12,597 nt of DNA from Chloroflexota bacterium (GTDB taxonomy: Bacteria; Chloroflexota; Anaerolineae; Aggregatilineales; Phototrophicaceae): NCBI GenBank assembly GCA_010092805.1, contig JAADYY010000311.1:1-12597 (forward strand), written 5' to 3'. Below are positions 1 to 7,096 of the stretch, piece by piece; position 1 is the first letter of the stretch; every line of letters starts with the position of its first letter. The notes under the pieces were generated by a model. The model saw nothing but the letters and a program-made list of their open reading frames with translations. It did not search any database and had not been told where the DNA came from. A program made the position numbers and the translations under genes.

Positions 1-2
1 AG

Positions 3-97
3 CAGGGGAGAAAACTGCTTTTGAAGTCCCTCTCCTAGCCGCAAAGCGGCGGTTGGGAGCGGGATTTAGGGTGAGGGCCTGATTCGCCAACAACATC
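3..97 (+). repeat. Left copy of 95-bp inverted terminal repeat
   Basis: Positions 3-97 are the reverse complement of 12503-12597 with a single mismatch (T at 33 versus C at 12567 on the + strand), so position x pairs with 12600-x. The copy contains a strong imperfect hairpin at 24-67 and the phrase CCCTCACCCTAAATCCC on its minus strand. From memory, this type of palindromic dispersed element is common in Chloroflexota and cyanobacterial genomes. No coding potential is evident. Similarity stops abruptly at 97/98, which marks a real repeat edge. The other edge coincides with the window end, so its true extent is unknown. Confidence 0.95.
24..67 (+). other. Hairpin inside left repeat copy
   Basis: Bases 24-35 pair with 56-67 as a 12-position arm with one mismatch (T31/C60) and one G-T wobble. 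An internal loop (36-37 against 51-55) and a 5-bp GCCGC/GCGGC stem (38-42 with 46-50) around an AAA loop follow. In the right copy the base equivalent to T33 is changed, which breaks the T33-A58 pair. The structure fits a REP-like extragenic palindrome. It could terminate transcription, but no T-tract follows. Confidence 0.8.
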
Positions 98-124
98 TGT
101 GAAAGTGCGTATGCGCGGTTTTTA

Positions 125-153
125 TTGACAATCTGCCACCGTTGATCTACGAT
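125..153 (+). promoter_or_regulatory. Predicted sigma-70-like promoter of the 202-660 gene
   Basis: A perfect -35 box TTGACA at 125-130 is followed by a 17-bp spacer and TACGAT at 148-153, which matches four of six bases of the -10 consensus. Transcription would begin near 160, giving a leader of about 40 nt before the ATG at 202. It starts just downstream of the repeat edge, so the gene probably has its own promoter and does not depend on anything to the left. Confidence 0.6.
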
Positions 154-201
154 CACGTCAGATCCCTCATTCTAACTCACCGTTAAAGGTTGGTTGTGGA
201 C

Positions 202-660
202 ATGAAAAGACTGCATGCGCTCGCTTTTCTGACTGGGTTTGTGCTTTTGCTGACTGCCACGCTGGTCGTCGCGCAGAATACCTATCAGGCGGGGCCGTTG
301 GCCGCACTGATTCGCGCTGAACAACAGAGCCAAGTAACACTCGCCGTCGAGTGTACCGTGAACAATGTGCGCACGAATGTGCTCAACATCGGCAACAGCC
401 CGTCAGGCCGCGTCGATGCAAACGGGTTCAACGTCGTTGAGGTGCCGCGTATTCAGAGCACGTTGCCGATTGTCTGTTCGCTGCCGCCGGGGTTGTTTTC
501 GTCCATCGCGCTGGAACTGGAAAACACAGACTTCACCTGGTTTGTCAAGGTTGAGCCGACGGGGCTGTTCCTCACAGAATTTCCGACCAGTTTGTTCCCA
601 CCCGCCGAGTACTACATGACGCTCAATGGGGTACGCCTGTTCCGCGTCGATATTCAGTAA
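202..660 (+). CDS. Small secreted protein, unknown function
   Basis: This 152-residue protein has a clear signal peptide: MKR, then a hydrophobic stretch to about residue 22, with probable cleavage after VVA near residue 24. The mature part is about 128 residues, looks beta-rich, and has two cysteines (51 and 92) that could form a disulfide outside the membrane. There is no lipobox and no further membrane segment. I recognise no family. The ATG at 202 was chosen because the signal peptide starts there; the AAAGG at 185-189 is 12 nt upstream, so an in-frame GTG at 196 is a real alternative, and TTG at 190 is less likely. It stands alone, with its own promoter upstream and a hairpin downstream. 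Confidence 0.75.
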   Translation: MKRLHALAFLTGFVLLLTATLVVAQNTYQAGPLAALIRAEQQSQVTLAVECTVNNVRTNVLNIGNSPSGRVDANGFNVVEVPRIQSTLPIVCSLPPGLFSSIALELENTDFTWFVKVEPTGLFLTEFPTSLFPPAEYYMTLNGVRLFRVDIQ

Positions 661-701
661 GCGGCGGGATCGCTCGCTAACTACCTAGAATGCCCGCTGC
701 C

Positions 702-746
702 CTGCCGCTGCATACTAGCAACGCAATGTGTTTATGTATGCGGCAG
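702..746 (+). terminator. Hairpin after the small secreted protein gene
   Basis: CTGCCG...CATAC on the left (702-715, with a 3-nt CTG bulge) pairs with GTATGCGGCAG at 736-746, giving about 11 bp around a 20-nt loop. It lies 41 nt after the stop codon at 660. The following bases (TGTATTTTATAAT) are only loosely T-rich, so intrinsic termination is possible but not certain. Confidence 0.4.
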
Positions 747-755
747 GATGTATTT

Positions 756-761
756 TATAAT
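756..761 (+). promoter_or_regulatory. Possible -10 box upstream of the membrane operon
   Basis: A perfect TATAAT lies at 756-761 in the 225-bp gap before the 886 gene. The -35 region (about 732-738) is poor and overlaps the right arm of the hairpin, so the promoter is uncertain. If used, it gives a leader of about 118 nt. The rest of the gap (762-885) is AT-rich with no clear ribosome binding site next to the start. Confidence 0.35.
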
Positions 762-885
762 CTCGGTGATGCAACCAGACGGAAGACAATTCAACTAATT
801 TTCTTGATCAAAGTCTTTTGTGTATTGCTAACCGTTTCACAACAATCACTGAAAACACATCATTGAACCGCTCAACGACTTCGCT

Positions 886-2448
886 TTGACCGACGACGAG
901 AGTGTTCATTTGCGGGTACGCGCACAAACCAGCCAACAGCTACCGAACCGCGCTTTGCCACCGACCTATCGGCTGTGGCTTCCGCTCATCCCGATCCTGT
1001 TGGCAGCGCTGCTGCTGCGCGGCTTCTCCTTTTTTGAGCGGGTGTACCCCACTGGCGCGGATTACGGCCATCATCTGCTGTACGCCGAGTTATTCTTGAC
1101 GCAAGGCCGTTTGCCGACGGCTGTCCCCTTCTTTCAGCTTGGCACAACGGAATGGTCGGTGCTGCCTGGGGGTTCGCTGAGCTACGCCTTGGGAGAATTG
1201 TTTTCGGGAACACCCGTCTTCGAACTCGCGGCGACCACCCTGATCTACAGCCTCATCGAAACGACGGGCGTTTACCTGCTGGCATGGCGCTTGTTCCGCC
1301 GCCTCGATGCCGCGCTCACGGCGGCCCTGCTGATCGTGCTGTTCCCAGCAGGCGTGGATATTGTCGCGTGGTCGGGTTACCCAAACCTCATCGCACTGGC
1401 GTTCATTCCGTTTGCCCTGATCGCCTGGCTCGATTACTGGCACGCACCGTCCTGGCGCAGCTTGCTGCTCACAATCGTGATTGTGGTTGGGATGATGTCG
1501 GTGCATCATCTCTCAACCCTGTGGATGGGGCTGACGTTTGCACTCTTTGCCGCGCTGCACCTGATCCTGCGTCCGTACAGCAGTCTACGTAAATTGATAC
1601 CGTTGGGCGTCGTCGGCGTGATCGCTGGGCTACCAGTCGTCCTTCAGATCCTCGACCTGACAGCAATCACGCAGGCAGCGGGTGTGCTGCTCAGCGCAGA
1701 TCGTTTTGACGACAGCCGGGTGACCTGGAGCATTTGGACACAGACGGCCTCCGCCGTTTCGCTCGTGTTCATCAGCGGCGGCGTGATCGCGCTGCTGCGG
1801 CACCGTGTGATCCCGCTGAGTGATCGTCTGATGATCCTTTGTTATCTGGTTGTCTGCGGCCTATTCGCGTTCGGCTGGATTGTTGGACTGCGGTTTTACT
1901 ATCTGCGCGCGCTGTTCTTCTTCCCGCTGATCTTCGCTTTAGGTGCAGCGGCCTTGTTCTGGCTGTGGCGTCCGCTGTGGTTACGCAGTCTCGTCGTGGT
2001 GCTGGTGATCACCAATATCGGCTTTGGATCGCTGCTGCGCACAGAAGAAGTCAACACTTACTACACCACGCTCACCCCGCGTGTGCTGGAAGGTGTAGAA
2101 TGGCTGCGTCAGTACAGTGAACCCGGCGATGTCGTTGTTGTTGGGACGTTCCTCGGCTTCCAGATGTCGCGTTTACTCAATCGCCCAACGCTGGTCGCCC
2201 TCACCCCGGAATTAGTCGGCAATCCACAAGAATTGGAGACCGCCGCTGACGCCGTCGCCATCCTCATGGGATTAGAGAACATGGATGCCATCATCAACGA
2301 GCGCGATGTGCGCTACATCATCGTGAAAGCGAACGCGCCAGACATCCCCGACGCCGCCCGCGCGCAGTTGGTCATGGATGCGAACCCGCGCATCCGGCTG
2401 CTGTACCGCAACCGCGATCTCCTCATTTACGAGGTGCTGTCGTCATGA
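886..2448 (+). CDS. Polytopic membrane protein, GT-C glycosyltransferase-like
   Basis: The product has 520 residues, with many hydrophobic segments between about residues 30 and 385 and a soluble C-terminal domain (about 386-520). The first extracytoplasmic loop after the first membrane span carries YPTGADYGHHLLYAE (54-68). An acidic residue at this place is typical of lipid-linked-sugar GT-C transferases, here Asp59. A VHHLS motif lies at 206-210. The architecture fits the GT39/DUF6541-like group, which transfers sugar from a polyprenyl carrier on the outer face of the membrane. The acceptor cannot be told. No ATG exists in the first 200 codons and no good SD is visible, so the TTG at 886 is a best guess (TTG at 910 is an alternative). 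Its stop overlaps the next start by ATGA (2445-2448), so it heads a coupled three-gene operon. Confidence 0.72.
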   Translation: MTDDESVHLRVRAQTSQQLPNRALPPTYRLWLPLIPILLAALLLRGFSFFERVYPTGADYGHHLLYAELFLTQGRLPTAVPFFQLGTTEWSVLPGGSLSYALGELFSGTPVFELAATTLIYSLIETTGVYLLAWRLFRRLDAALTAALLIVLFPAGVDIVAWSGYPNLIALAFIPFALIAWLDYWHAPSWRSLLLTIVIVVGMMSVHHLSTLWMGLTFALFAALHLILRPYSSLRKLIPLGVVGVIAGLPVVLQILDLTAITQAAGVLLSADRFDDSRVTWSIWTQTASAVSLVFISGGVIALLRHRVIPLSDRLMILCYLVVCGLFAFGWIVGLRFYYLRALFFFPLIFALGAAALFWLWRPLWLRSLVVVLVITNIGFGSLLRTEEVNTYYTTLTPRVLEGVEWLRQYSEPGDVVVVGTFLGFQMSRLLNRPTLVALTPELVGNPQELETAADAVAILMGLENMDAIINERDVRYIIVKANAPDIPDAARAQLVMDANPRIRLLYRNRDLLIYEVLSS

Positions 2449-3257
2449 GGCCCTTTACTGCTGCCGTGATCACCACAGCAATTTTGGCGGCGGGCATCGT
2501 CGTGATCACGGGTGTCGCTGGCTCACTGCTGGGGTCACGCTCGGCGGCACCACGCCCCGTGTTGAGCGTCATCGAGGTGATCGAGACCGACCGCGATGTG
2601 AGCATCATCGTCCGCAATAATGAACTCTACACCGCGAGCGGGAGCCTGTGGTACACCCTCGAGTCGCCGACCAACGGGGAAGTCGCGTATACCGCCGCTC
2701 CAGTGACATTTTCACAGCTCACCCCACGCAGCGAGCGGTCGTTTTCGCTGCCGCGCCCCCCCGCAGAGATTGACGCGGGCGAGTGGGTGCTGCGTGCCTG
2801 GGCCAGCGAGCAGATCGCCAACGTAGAGGCCGGCACCTTCCCGCTGGATTCGTTGACACAGCGTGTGACCATCGCCAGCGATGCCGCAATGGAGATCACG
2901 AACGCGGCGCTTGTCCCCCAACCGGATGGCTACACGCTCCAAGCCGACCTGCGTTTTGTCGGCGATGCTCAAGCGGAGCGCGCGTATCGCTATACGCTCA
3001 GCCTTGCTCAGGTCGTTCGTGATGAGTCGTCGGGCCTGCTGCTGCCGCAGGCACGGAGTTACTTGAGCGACTTTCAAGCGCTGCAGATCGGCCCCAATGA
3101 GGTCGTATCTACCGACTTCAGCGACGCGGTTACCCTCCCGGCGGGTGAATTCACGTTGTCGCTGTGGGTACAGCTTGCCAACGCAGATGGGGTCTTTGAA
3201 CACTACACGCAGTTCACTTACGGCGAAATTCTGCAAACGGACAGCAGCGGCTCATGA
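2445..3257 (+). CDS. Membrane-anchored two-domain beta-sandwich protein
   Basis: This 270-residue protein has an N-terminal hydrophobic anchor (about residues 6-30, uncleaved or signal-like) and an extracytoplasmic part made of two similar beta-rich domains (about 38-145 and 148-265). The second ends in LPAGEFTLSLW near residue 230. It is a diverged paralogue of the lipoprotein at 7097-8026: domain 1 shares SGxxWYxLxSP and an AWA turn, and domain 2 shares LPAGEF, a W six residues on, and a final FxxxF strand. The fold suggests CARDB-like or other immunoglobulin-like adhesion or accessory modules, with no catalytic motif. Its ATG overlaps the upstream stop by 4 nt, and its own stop overlaps the next start by 4 nt. 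Stoichiometric co-translation with the two membrane proteins is therefore likely. Confidence 0.75.
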   Translation: MRPFTAAVITTAILAAGIVVITGVAGSLLGSRSAAPRPVLSVIEVIETDRDVSIIVRNNELYTASGSLWYTLESPTNGEVAYTAAPVTFSQLTPRSERSFSLPRPPAEIDAGEWVLRAWASEQIANVEAGTFPLDSLTQRVTIASDAAMEITNAALVPQPDGYTLQADLRFVGDAQAERAYRYTLSLAQVVRDESSGLLLPQARSYLSDFQALQIGPNEVVSTDFSDAVTLPAGEFTLSLWVQLANADGVFEHYTQFTYGEILQTDSSGS

Positions 3258-4015
3258 CATTCCGGGCAAGGCTGTTCACCACGACCGGGATGATCCTCGC
3301 GCTGCTGATCGCGGGGGGCAGTCTGCTGCTGATTCTGGCCGACGCGACCAACGTCGCAAGCGCTGATCCGCTGTATATGCTGGGCGATAATTTCTTCGCG
3401 GTCAGTGCGGCGTTGAGCCTATTGCTGGTCGTTTTGCTGCCTCCCAACACCGTCACCGACGCGGCGTCCACTGCCGAGCCGCATCGCTGGTATCGGTGGC
3501 TGTCGCCCCTGGTGCTGCTGATCGTTCCGGGGTTAACGCTGCTGCACACCGGCCTGGTGCTCTCGCGCGAGCTGCTGACCGCCACATTGATCGGGGTGAG
3601 TACGGCGGTGCTCCTGCAAACCTACGCCCTTTCGCCTGGGGTCGCCCCGCAGCACACACCACCGAAACCGCGCCTGACATTGATTTACATCGTGTTGGCT
3701 GCGATCACAATTGCCGCCATTGCGCTGCGAATCATCGCACCGGGATCGACCATCCTGACATGGATCGTCGCGCCGCTGATGATCTTCGTCGTACCGGGCT
3801 TGAGCGTCGGTAAAGCGCTGCTGCCCCCAGAAACAGGCCTGTTCGAGCAGCTCGCGTTTGCGCCGCCGCTCTCGCTGAGCCTCCATCTTATCGGCATTCT
3901 GTGGCTGAACTGGCTCAGCATCCCAGTGAGCGCTGCGGGGGTGTTTAGCCTCGCTGGGATTTACACGCTCATCGGGCTGTTCGGCGCGCTGCGGCGTTAT
4001 GCGTCCGCGACATGA
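3254..4015 (+). CDS. Polytopic membrane protein, DUF1616-like
   Basis: The product has 253 residues with about seven membrane segments (roughly 11-30, 46-63, 83-100, 107-124, 141-161, 168-182 and 205-245, the last one long or double). The stretch around 171-211 (PLMIFVVPGLSVGKALLPP, then a Glu and a Leu/Ser-rich helix) resembles the DUF1616 signature of a hydrophobic run, PGY/PGL, an LFP-like turn and E.L.LS.SLS. The function of that family is unknown. It often accompanies surface-polysaccharide genes, in my recollection. The ATG overlaps the preceding stop by 4 nt. The 3' end overlaps the convergent oxidoreductase gene by 19 bp (3997-4015), so this operon has no room for a stand-alone terminator. 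Confidence 0.65.
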   Translation: MTFRARLFTTTGMILALLIAGGSLLLILADATNVASADPLYMLGDNFFAVSAALSLLLVVLLPPNTVTDAASTAEPHRWYRWLSPLVLLIVPGLTLLHTGLVLSRELLTATLIGVSTAVLLQTYALSPGVAPQHTPPKPRLTLIYIVLAAITIAAIALRIIAPGSTILTWIVAPLMIFVVPGLSVGKALLPPETGLFEQLAFAPPLSLSLHLIGILWLNWLSIPVSAAGVFSLAGIYTLIGLFGALRRYASAT

Positions 4016-5055
4016 GGGGCTGCGCGGTTGAGCGTCGCCATCACCTCGACGACGGCCCGCCCATCCTCAGCGCTAATCCCTGCGAGGGGCGCACCGTTGA
4101 CGACGGCGGCTGTGAACCGCCGCAGCACTTCCTCGTTGCCATAATCAAGCTGGTTGGTGACGTGCTTGACGCCAGATGCCGCCACGCCCAACAGATGGCC
4201 GCTCACCCCAGCGATTGACGTGCGCAGCACATCCAGCGACTCGTGACCGTTGTCATCTGGGAGCACAAAGCAAACATCGCGGAAGAAATCCACGACCGCC
4301 GTCCCGCGCGAGCCGAACAGCAGCAGCAGCCACTCAGACACCGCGCCGACAAACGTCATATGCAGCGATCCGCTGATGTTGTCCTCGGAAAGGAAATGCG
4401 TCGAGACGAGATGCGGTGTGTTGTCATCCGGCGCGAGCGGCGGCCCCACATACGCCGACATCTGCTGCGCGCCGGGCAGCAGCGCTTGCAGCATGTAAAT
4501 CAAATGCGGCGATTCATCGGTGAAAAGCCCCAGCGGCAGCGGCTTGTACCACGTCGGCAGCCGCCGCTTATGATTGCTCGATTGGAAGCCGAGCACCCCA
4601 CGCAGATCGCCGATCTGGCCGGAGGCGAGCATCTGCCGCGCTTTTGACGGCGCGCCCGCGAACTGCAAATTGTGGATCAGCCCAAGCCGCAGGTCGGCAG
4701 CCTGTGCCGCCGCGATCATCGCGTCGGCCTGCGCGACGTTCATCGCAAACGGCTTCTCGACAAGCAGATGCTTGCCCAACCCCAACCCTTCCAGCACCAG
4801 CGCATGATGGCTATCTGGCGGTGTGCCAATCACGAGCGCATCGACTTCATCGCGCACCCAGGACTCGCTGAGTGCGGTGCCATAGCGGCGGAAGCCGAAT
4901 TTCGCTGTCAGCGCCGCCTGATCAAGTTCGGGCAGCCGCCGCTCTGTCGAAATCACGCCGACGAGTTCCATCTCCGGCTGTTTGAGCGCGGCGGGCATGT
5001 GCCGGTTGCAGCTCACCCAACCGCCGCCCACAAACGCGACTCGCAGCTTCGCCAT
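3997..5055 (-). CDS. Gfo/Idh/MocA family oxidoreductase
   Basis: This 352-residue NAD(P)-dependent sugar dehydrogenase-like enzyme has a normal length for the family. The N-terminal Rossmann fold begins at RVAFVGGG (5-12). The nucleotide-domain EKP motif is at 100-102, preceded by TPPDSHH (78-84), and a catalytic-type D..PH pair sits at Asp180 and His184 in the C-terminal domain. The substrate is unknown; a sugar or nucleotide sugar is expected from the context. The ATG at 5055 was chosen because an AAGGAG SD lies 8 nt upstream (5064-5069). A GTG at 5064 would overlap the SD. This SD is formed by the last two sense codons of the glycosyltransferase gene, so translation is coupled to it. The 3' end overlaps the convergent membrane gene by 19 bp. 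Confidence 0.92.
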   Translation of the reverse strand: MAKLRVAFVGGGWVSCNRHMPAALKQPEMELVGVISTERRLPELDQAALTAKFGFRRYGTALSESWVRDEVDALVIGTPPDSHHALVLEGLGLGKHLLVEKPFAMNVAQADAMIAAAQAADLRLGLIHNLQFAGAPSKARQMLASGQIGDLRGVLGFQSSNHKRRLPTWYKPLPLGLFTDESPHLIYMLQALLPGAQQMSAYVGPPLAPDDNTPHLVSTHFLSEDNISGSLHMTFVGAVSEWLLLLFGSRGTAVVDFFRDVCFVLPDDNGHESLDVLRTSIAGVSGHLLGVAASGVKHVTNQLDYGNEEVLRRFTAAVVNGAPLAGISAEDGRAVVEVMATLNRAAPHVADA

Positions 5056-5060
5056 AATCG

Positions 5061-6176
5061 TCACTCCTTGCGGTACACGTCCAGATAGCGCTGTGCTGTC
5101 TGCGCCCAGTCGAAGCGCTCGACCGCCCAGGCGCGCGCGGTCTCACCCATCCGGCGTCGTTGTTGGTCAGATGCCAGCAGCGACTGGATCGCGGCTAGAA
5201 TCGCACCGGGATCGCGCTCAGTAAACACAGCGACCGTCTCATCGAGGTATTCGCGGTACACAGCATCATCGCTGACGATCACCGGCAGCCCCGATGCCAA
5301 CGCCTCCTGCACCACCAGCGGAAAACCCTCGCCTTCGGATGGCAGCAGCAGCACATCCGCCGCTTGATACAATTCCGCCAATGTCGGCTGATCCACCAAT
5401 CCAATCACGCGCACGTTCGGCGGCGCTTCAGCCAATCTTTCTGTATCTTTGCCGCAGATCACCACATCAAAGTTGGAATCGAGCCGCGCAGCAGCCACCA
5501 CCAAATCGATGCCCTTCTTCTGCACCAACCTTCCGACAAACAGCACCGTCAGCTTGCCAAAACCCCATTTCGCCCGCAGATCAGCGCGTCGATCAGGCGT
5601 TGGGGGGTGAAATAGCGCTGTATCGACGCCGTTCGGGATCTTCACAAGTGGCGTGCGGCGGCGTGGCAGTGACCGGATCTCGTCGGCGACCCGTTGATTG
5701 AGTACCACAACCGCATCACTGCTGCGGCAGCAAACCCGGCCAAGCGTGGCAAATGCCACACGCTGCGCCGTGTTCAGGGGTGCGCTGTCGTAGGCCACCA
5801 AGCCGACATGCTCCGTCAGCACGACCCGTTTGCCGCTCACATGACCCAACCACGCCGCGAGCACCGTATTCATATACAACAAGCCATGCACGTGCACCAC
5901 ATCCACCGAAGGCAGCATATCGCCGAGCACCGCCAGCAGCGCCAACGGATCAAAAAGCGGGAACGGGATGCTGTATTGTTCCAGCACATTAGACGCCGGG
6001 ACGCCGATGATCCGTTGGCCGGGTGTGCGCGTCGTTTCTGGTTGGAGTCCTGTGTCGCTGGCAAGAATCGTCACGCGATGGCCGGCGGCCAAATACTGCT
6101 CACAGAGCCGCTCCATGACAAATTGGATGCCGCCTTCGTAGGGCGGCGGGTAGTTCGAAACCAGGAGAATATGCAT
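5061..6176 (-). CDS. Glycosyltransferase family 4 (GT-B fold)
   Basis: The protein has 371 residues, the usual length for GT4. The N-terminal domain starts HILLVSNYPPPYEGGIQ with the acceptor-side Gly pair at 15-16, an HVHG at 95-98, and EHVG near 122. The C-terminal donor domain has PNGVD (181-185), GRLVQKKG (215-222) and the EX7E motif (Glu283 and Glu291 in EGFPLVVQE), which bind the donor phosphate and sugar. It should transfer a sugar from a nucleotide donor to a lipid- or glycan-linked acceptor on the cytoplasmic face. There is no signal peptide and no membrane span. No SD is visible before the ATG at 6176. It is first in a two-gene minus-strand operon with the oxidoreductase, 5 nt apart, and is divergent from the methyltransferase gene across an 81-bp gap. 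Confidence 0.93.
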   Translation of the reverse strand: MHILLVSNYPPPYEGGIQFVMERLCEQYLAAGHRVTILASDTGLQPETTRTPGQRIIGVPASNVLEQYSIPFPLFDPLALLAVLGDMLPSVDVVHVHGLLYMNTVLAAWLGHVSGKRVVLTEHVGLVAYDSAPLNTAQRVAFATLGRVCCRSSDAVVVLNQRVADEIRSLPRRRTPLVKIPNGVDTALFHPPTPDRRADLRAKWGFGKLTVLFVGRLVQKKGIDLVVAAARLDSNFDVVICGKDTERLAEAPPNVRVIGLVDQPTLAELYQAADVLLLPSEGEGFPLVVQEALASGLPVIVSDDAVYREYLDETVAVFTERDPGAILAAIQSLLASDQQRRRMGETARAWAVERFDWAQTAQRYLDVYRKE

Positions 6177-6193
6177 GAAGCGGTGCGCAGACT

Positions 6194-6222
6194 TTGCAAC
6201 GACAGGCGACCAGCGTTATCAT
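6194..6222 (+). promoter_or_regulatory. Predicted promoter of methyltransferase-flippase operon
   Basis: TTGCAA at 6194-6199 (four of six -35 bases), a 17-bp spacer and TATCAT at 6217-6222 (five of six -10 bases) lie in the 81-bp divergent gap. Transcription would start near 6229, leaving a leader of about 29 nt that holds the GAGGAGA ribosome binding site at 6244-6250. The minus-strand promoter for the GT4 gene must overlap this region; I see no clear consensus for it. Confidence 0.6.
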
Positions 6223-6257
6223 TCACGCCGATCAGATTGGGCTGAGGAGAGTGTACA

Positions 6258-7049
6258 GTGCAGGCTCAGCAAAAGCAACAGGAATGGCTCTACCAATGGG
6301 AGCGCTTCGCCGACCAAGAGACGTTTTTGTTTCTTGATTGGATTCAACCGCGCACCCTGGATGATTTTCGCGGCAAGCGCGTCCTGGATGCCGGCTGCGG
6401 CCCCGGCCATCATATGCGCCTCATCGCGCCGGTTGCGGAGCATATCACGGGTATGGATCTCAACACGGCGGCGCTGGCACGCACGACTCTCGCCGACCTG
6501 CCGAACGTCACGTTAATCGAGGATGACATCGCGCGCCACCGCCCGGCACAGCCCTTCGATGTCGTCTACAGCATTGGCGTGGTCGATCACACGGATGCAC
6601 CCGATGAGACATTCGAGAATCTGAAAAATATGACCGCCGCAGGTGGCCTCGTGATCGTTTGGGTGTGGTCGCACGAAGGCAACGGGCTGATGTGGGGGCT
6701 GATCGAGCCGCTGCGCAAATTGCTGCTGAGCCAGGCGAACCGCACCCTTGTTGAATGGTTGGCTCGTCTCCTGACGTTTGTGCTCTATCCCATCGTGCAC
6801 ACGCTCTATCGGCTGCCCGCGACGATGCTGCCCTATTACGCTTATTTCCAGAATTTCCGTAAGCTCAGCTTCGAGCGCAACGCGCTCAATGTGTTTGACA
6901 AGCTGAACGCACCTTACACCGAATTCATCTCGCGTGAGCGGATCGAGCGCTGGTTCAACGCGCGTGATTTTGAGGATGTTTCGATCACGTTTTACCGAGG
7001 TGTCAGTTGGTGCGCCAGCGGACGCAAGCGCTCACCGCATGTTGAATAG
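6258..7049 (+). CDS. Class I SAM-dependent methyltransferase
   Basis: The product has 263 residues. SAM motif I is VLDAGCGPG (42-50), an acidic residue after strand 2 is Asp67 (GMDL), motif II is IEDDI (87-91), and post-motif VVDHTDAP lies at 108-115. Residues about 130-200 include an unusually hydrophobic insert (around WVWSHEGNGLMWGLIEPLRK and VEWLARLLTFVLYPIVHTLY) that may touch the membrane or bind a lipid-linked substrate. The arrangement resembles methyltransferases found in polysaccharide clusters, which methylate sugars. The target here is unknown. The start is GTG at 6258, supported by GAGGAGA 7 nt upstream. It heads the + strand operon with the lipoprotein (47-nt gap) and the flippase-like protein. 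Confidence 0.88.
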   Translation: MQAQQKQQEWLYQWERFADQETFLFLDWIQPRTLDDFRGKRVLDAGCGPGHHMRLIAPVAEHITGMDLNTAALARTTLADLPNVTLIEDDIARHRPAQPFDVVYSIGVVDHTDAPDETFENLKNMTAAGGLVIVWVWSHEGNGLMWGLIEPLRKLLLSQANRTLVEWLARLLTFVLYPIVHTLYRLPATMLPYYAYFQNFRKLSFERNALNVFDKLNAPYTEFISRERIERWFNARDFEDVSITFYRGVSWCASGRKRSPHVE

Positions 7050-7096
7050 AAGATAAATCGCATTCCAGTACGTACACATTGAGGCAGAAACTGAAT

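Noticed and set aside
773..885. Riboswitch or small RNA in the gap before the membrane operon
   Set aside because: The stretch is AT-rich without a recognisable conserved core or strong stem.
3533..3886. Minus-strand frame opposite the DUF1616-like gene
   Set aside because: The product is Arg/Gln-rich without a motif, typical of an antisense shadow; the + strand frame has clear membrane segments and operon overlaps.
5694..6245. + strand frame of 183 codons opposite the GT4 gene
   Set aside because: It is His/Arg-rich with no motif and is fully antisense to a well-recognised glycosyltransferase.
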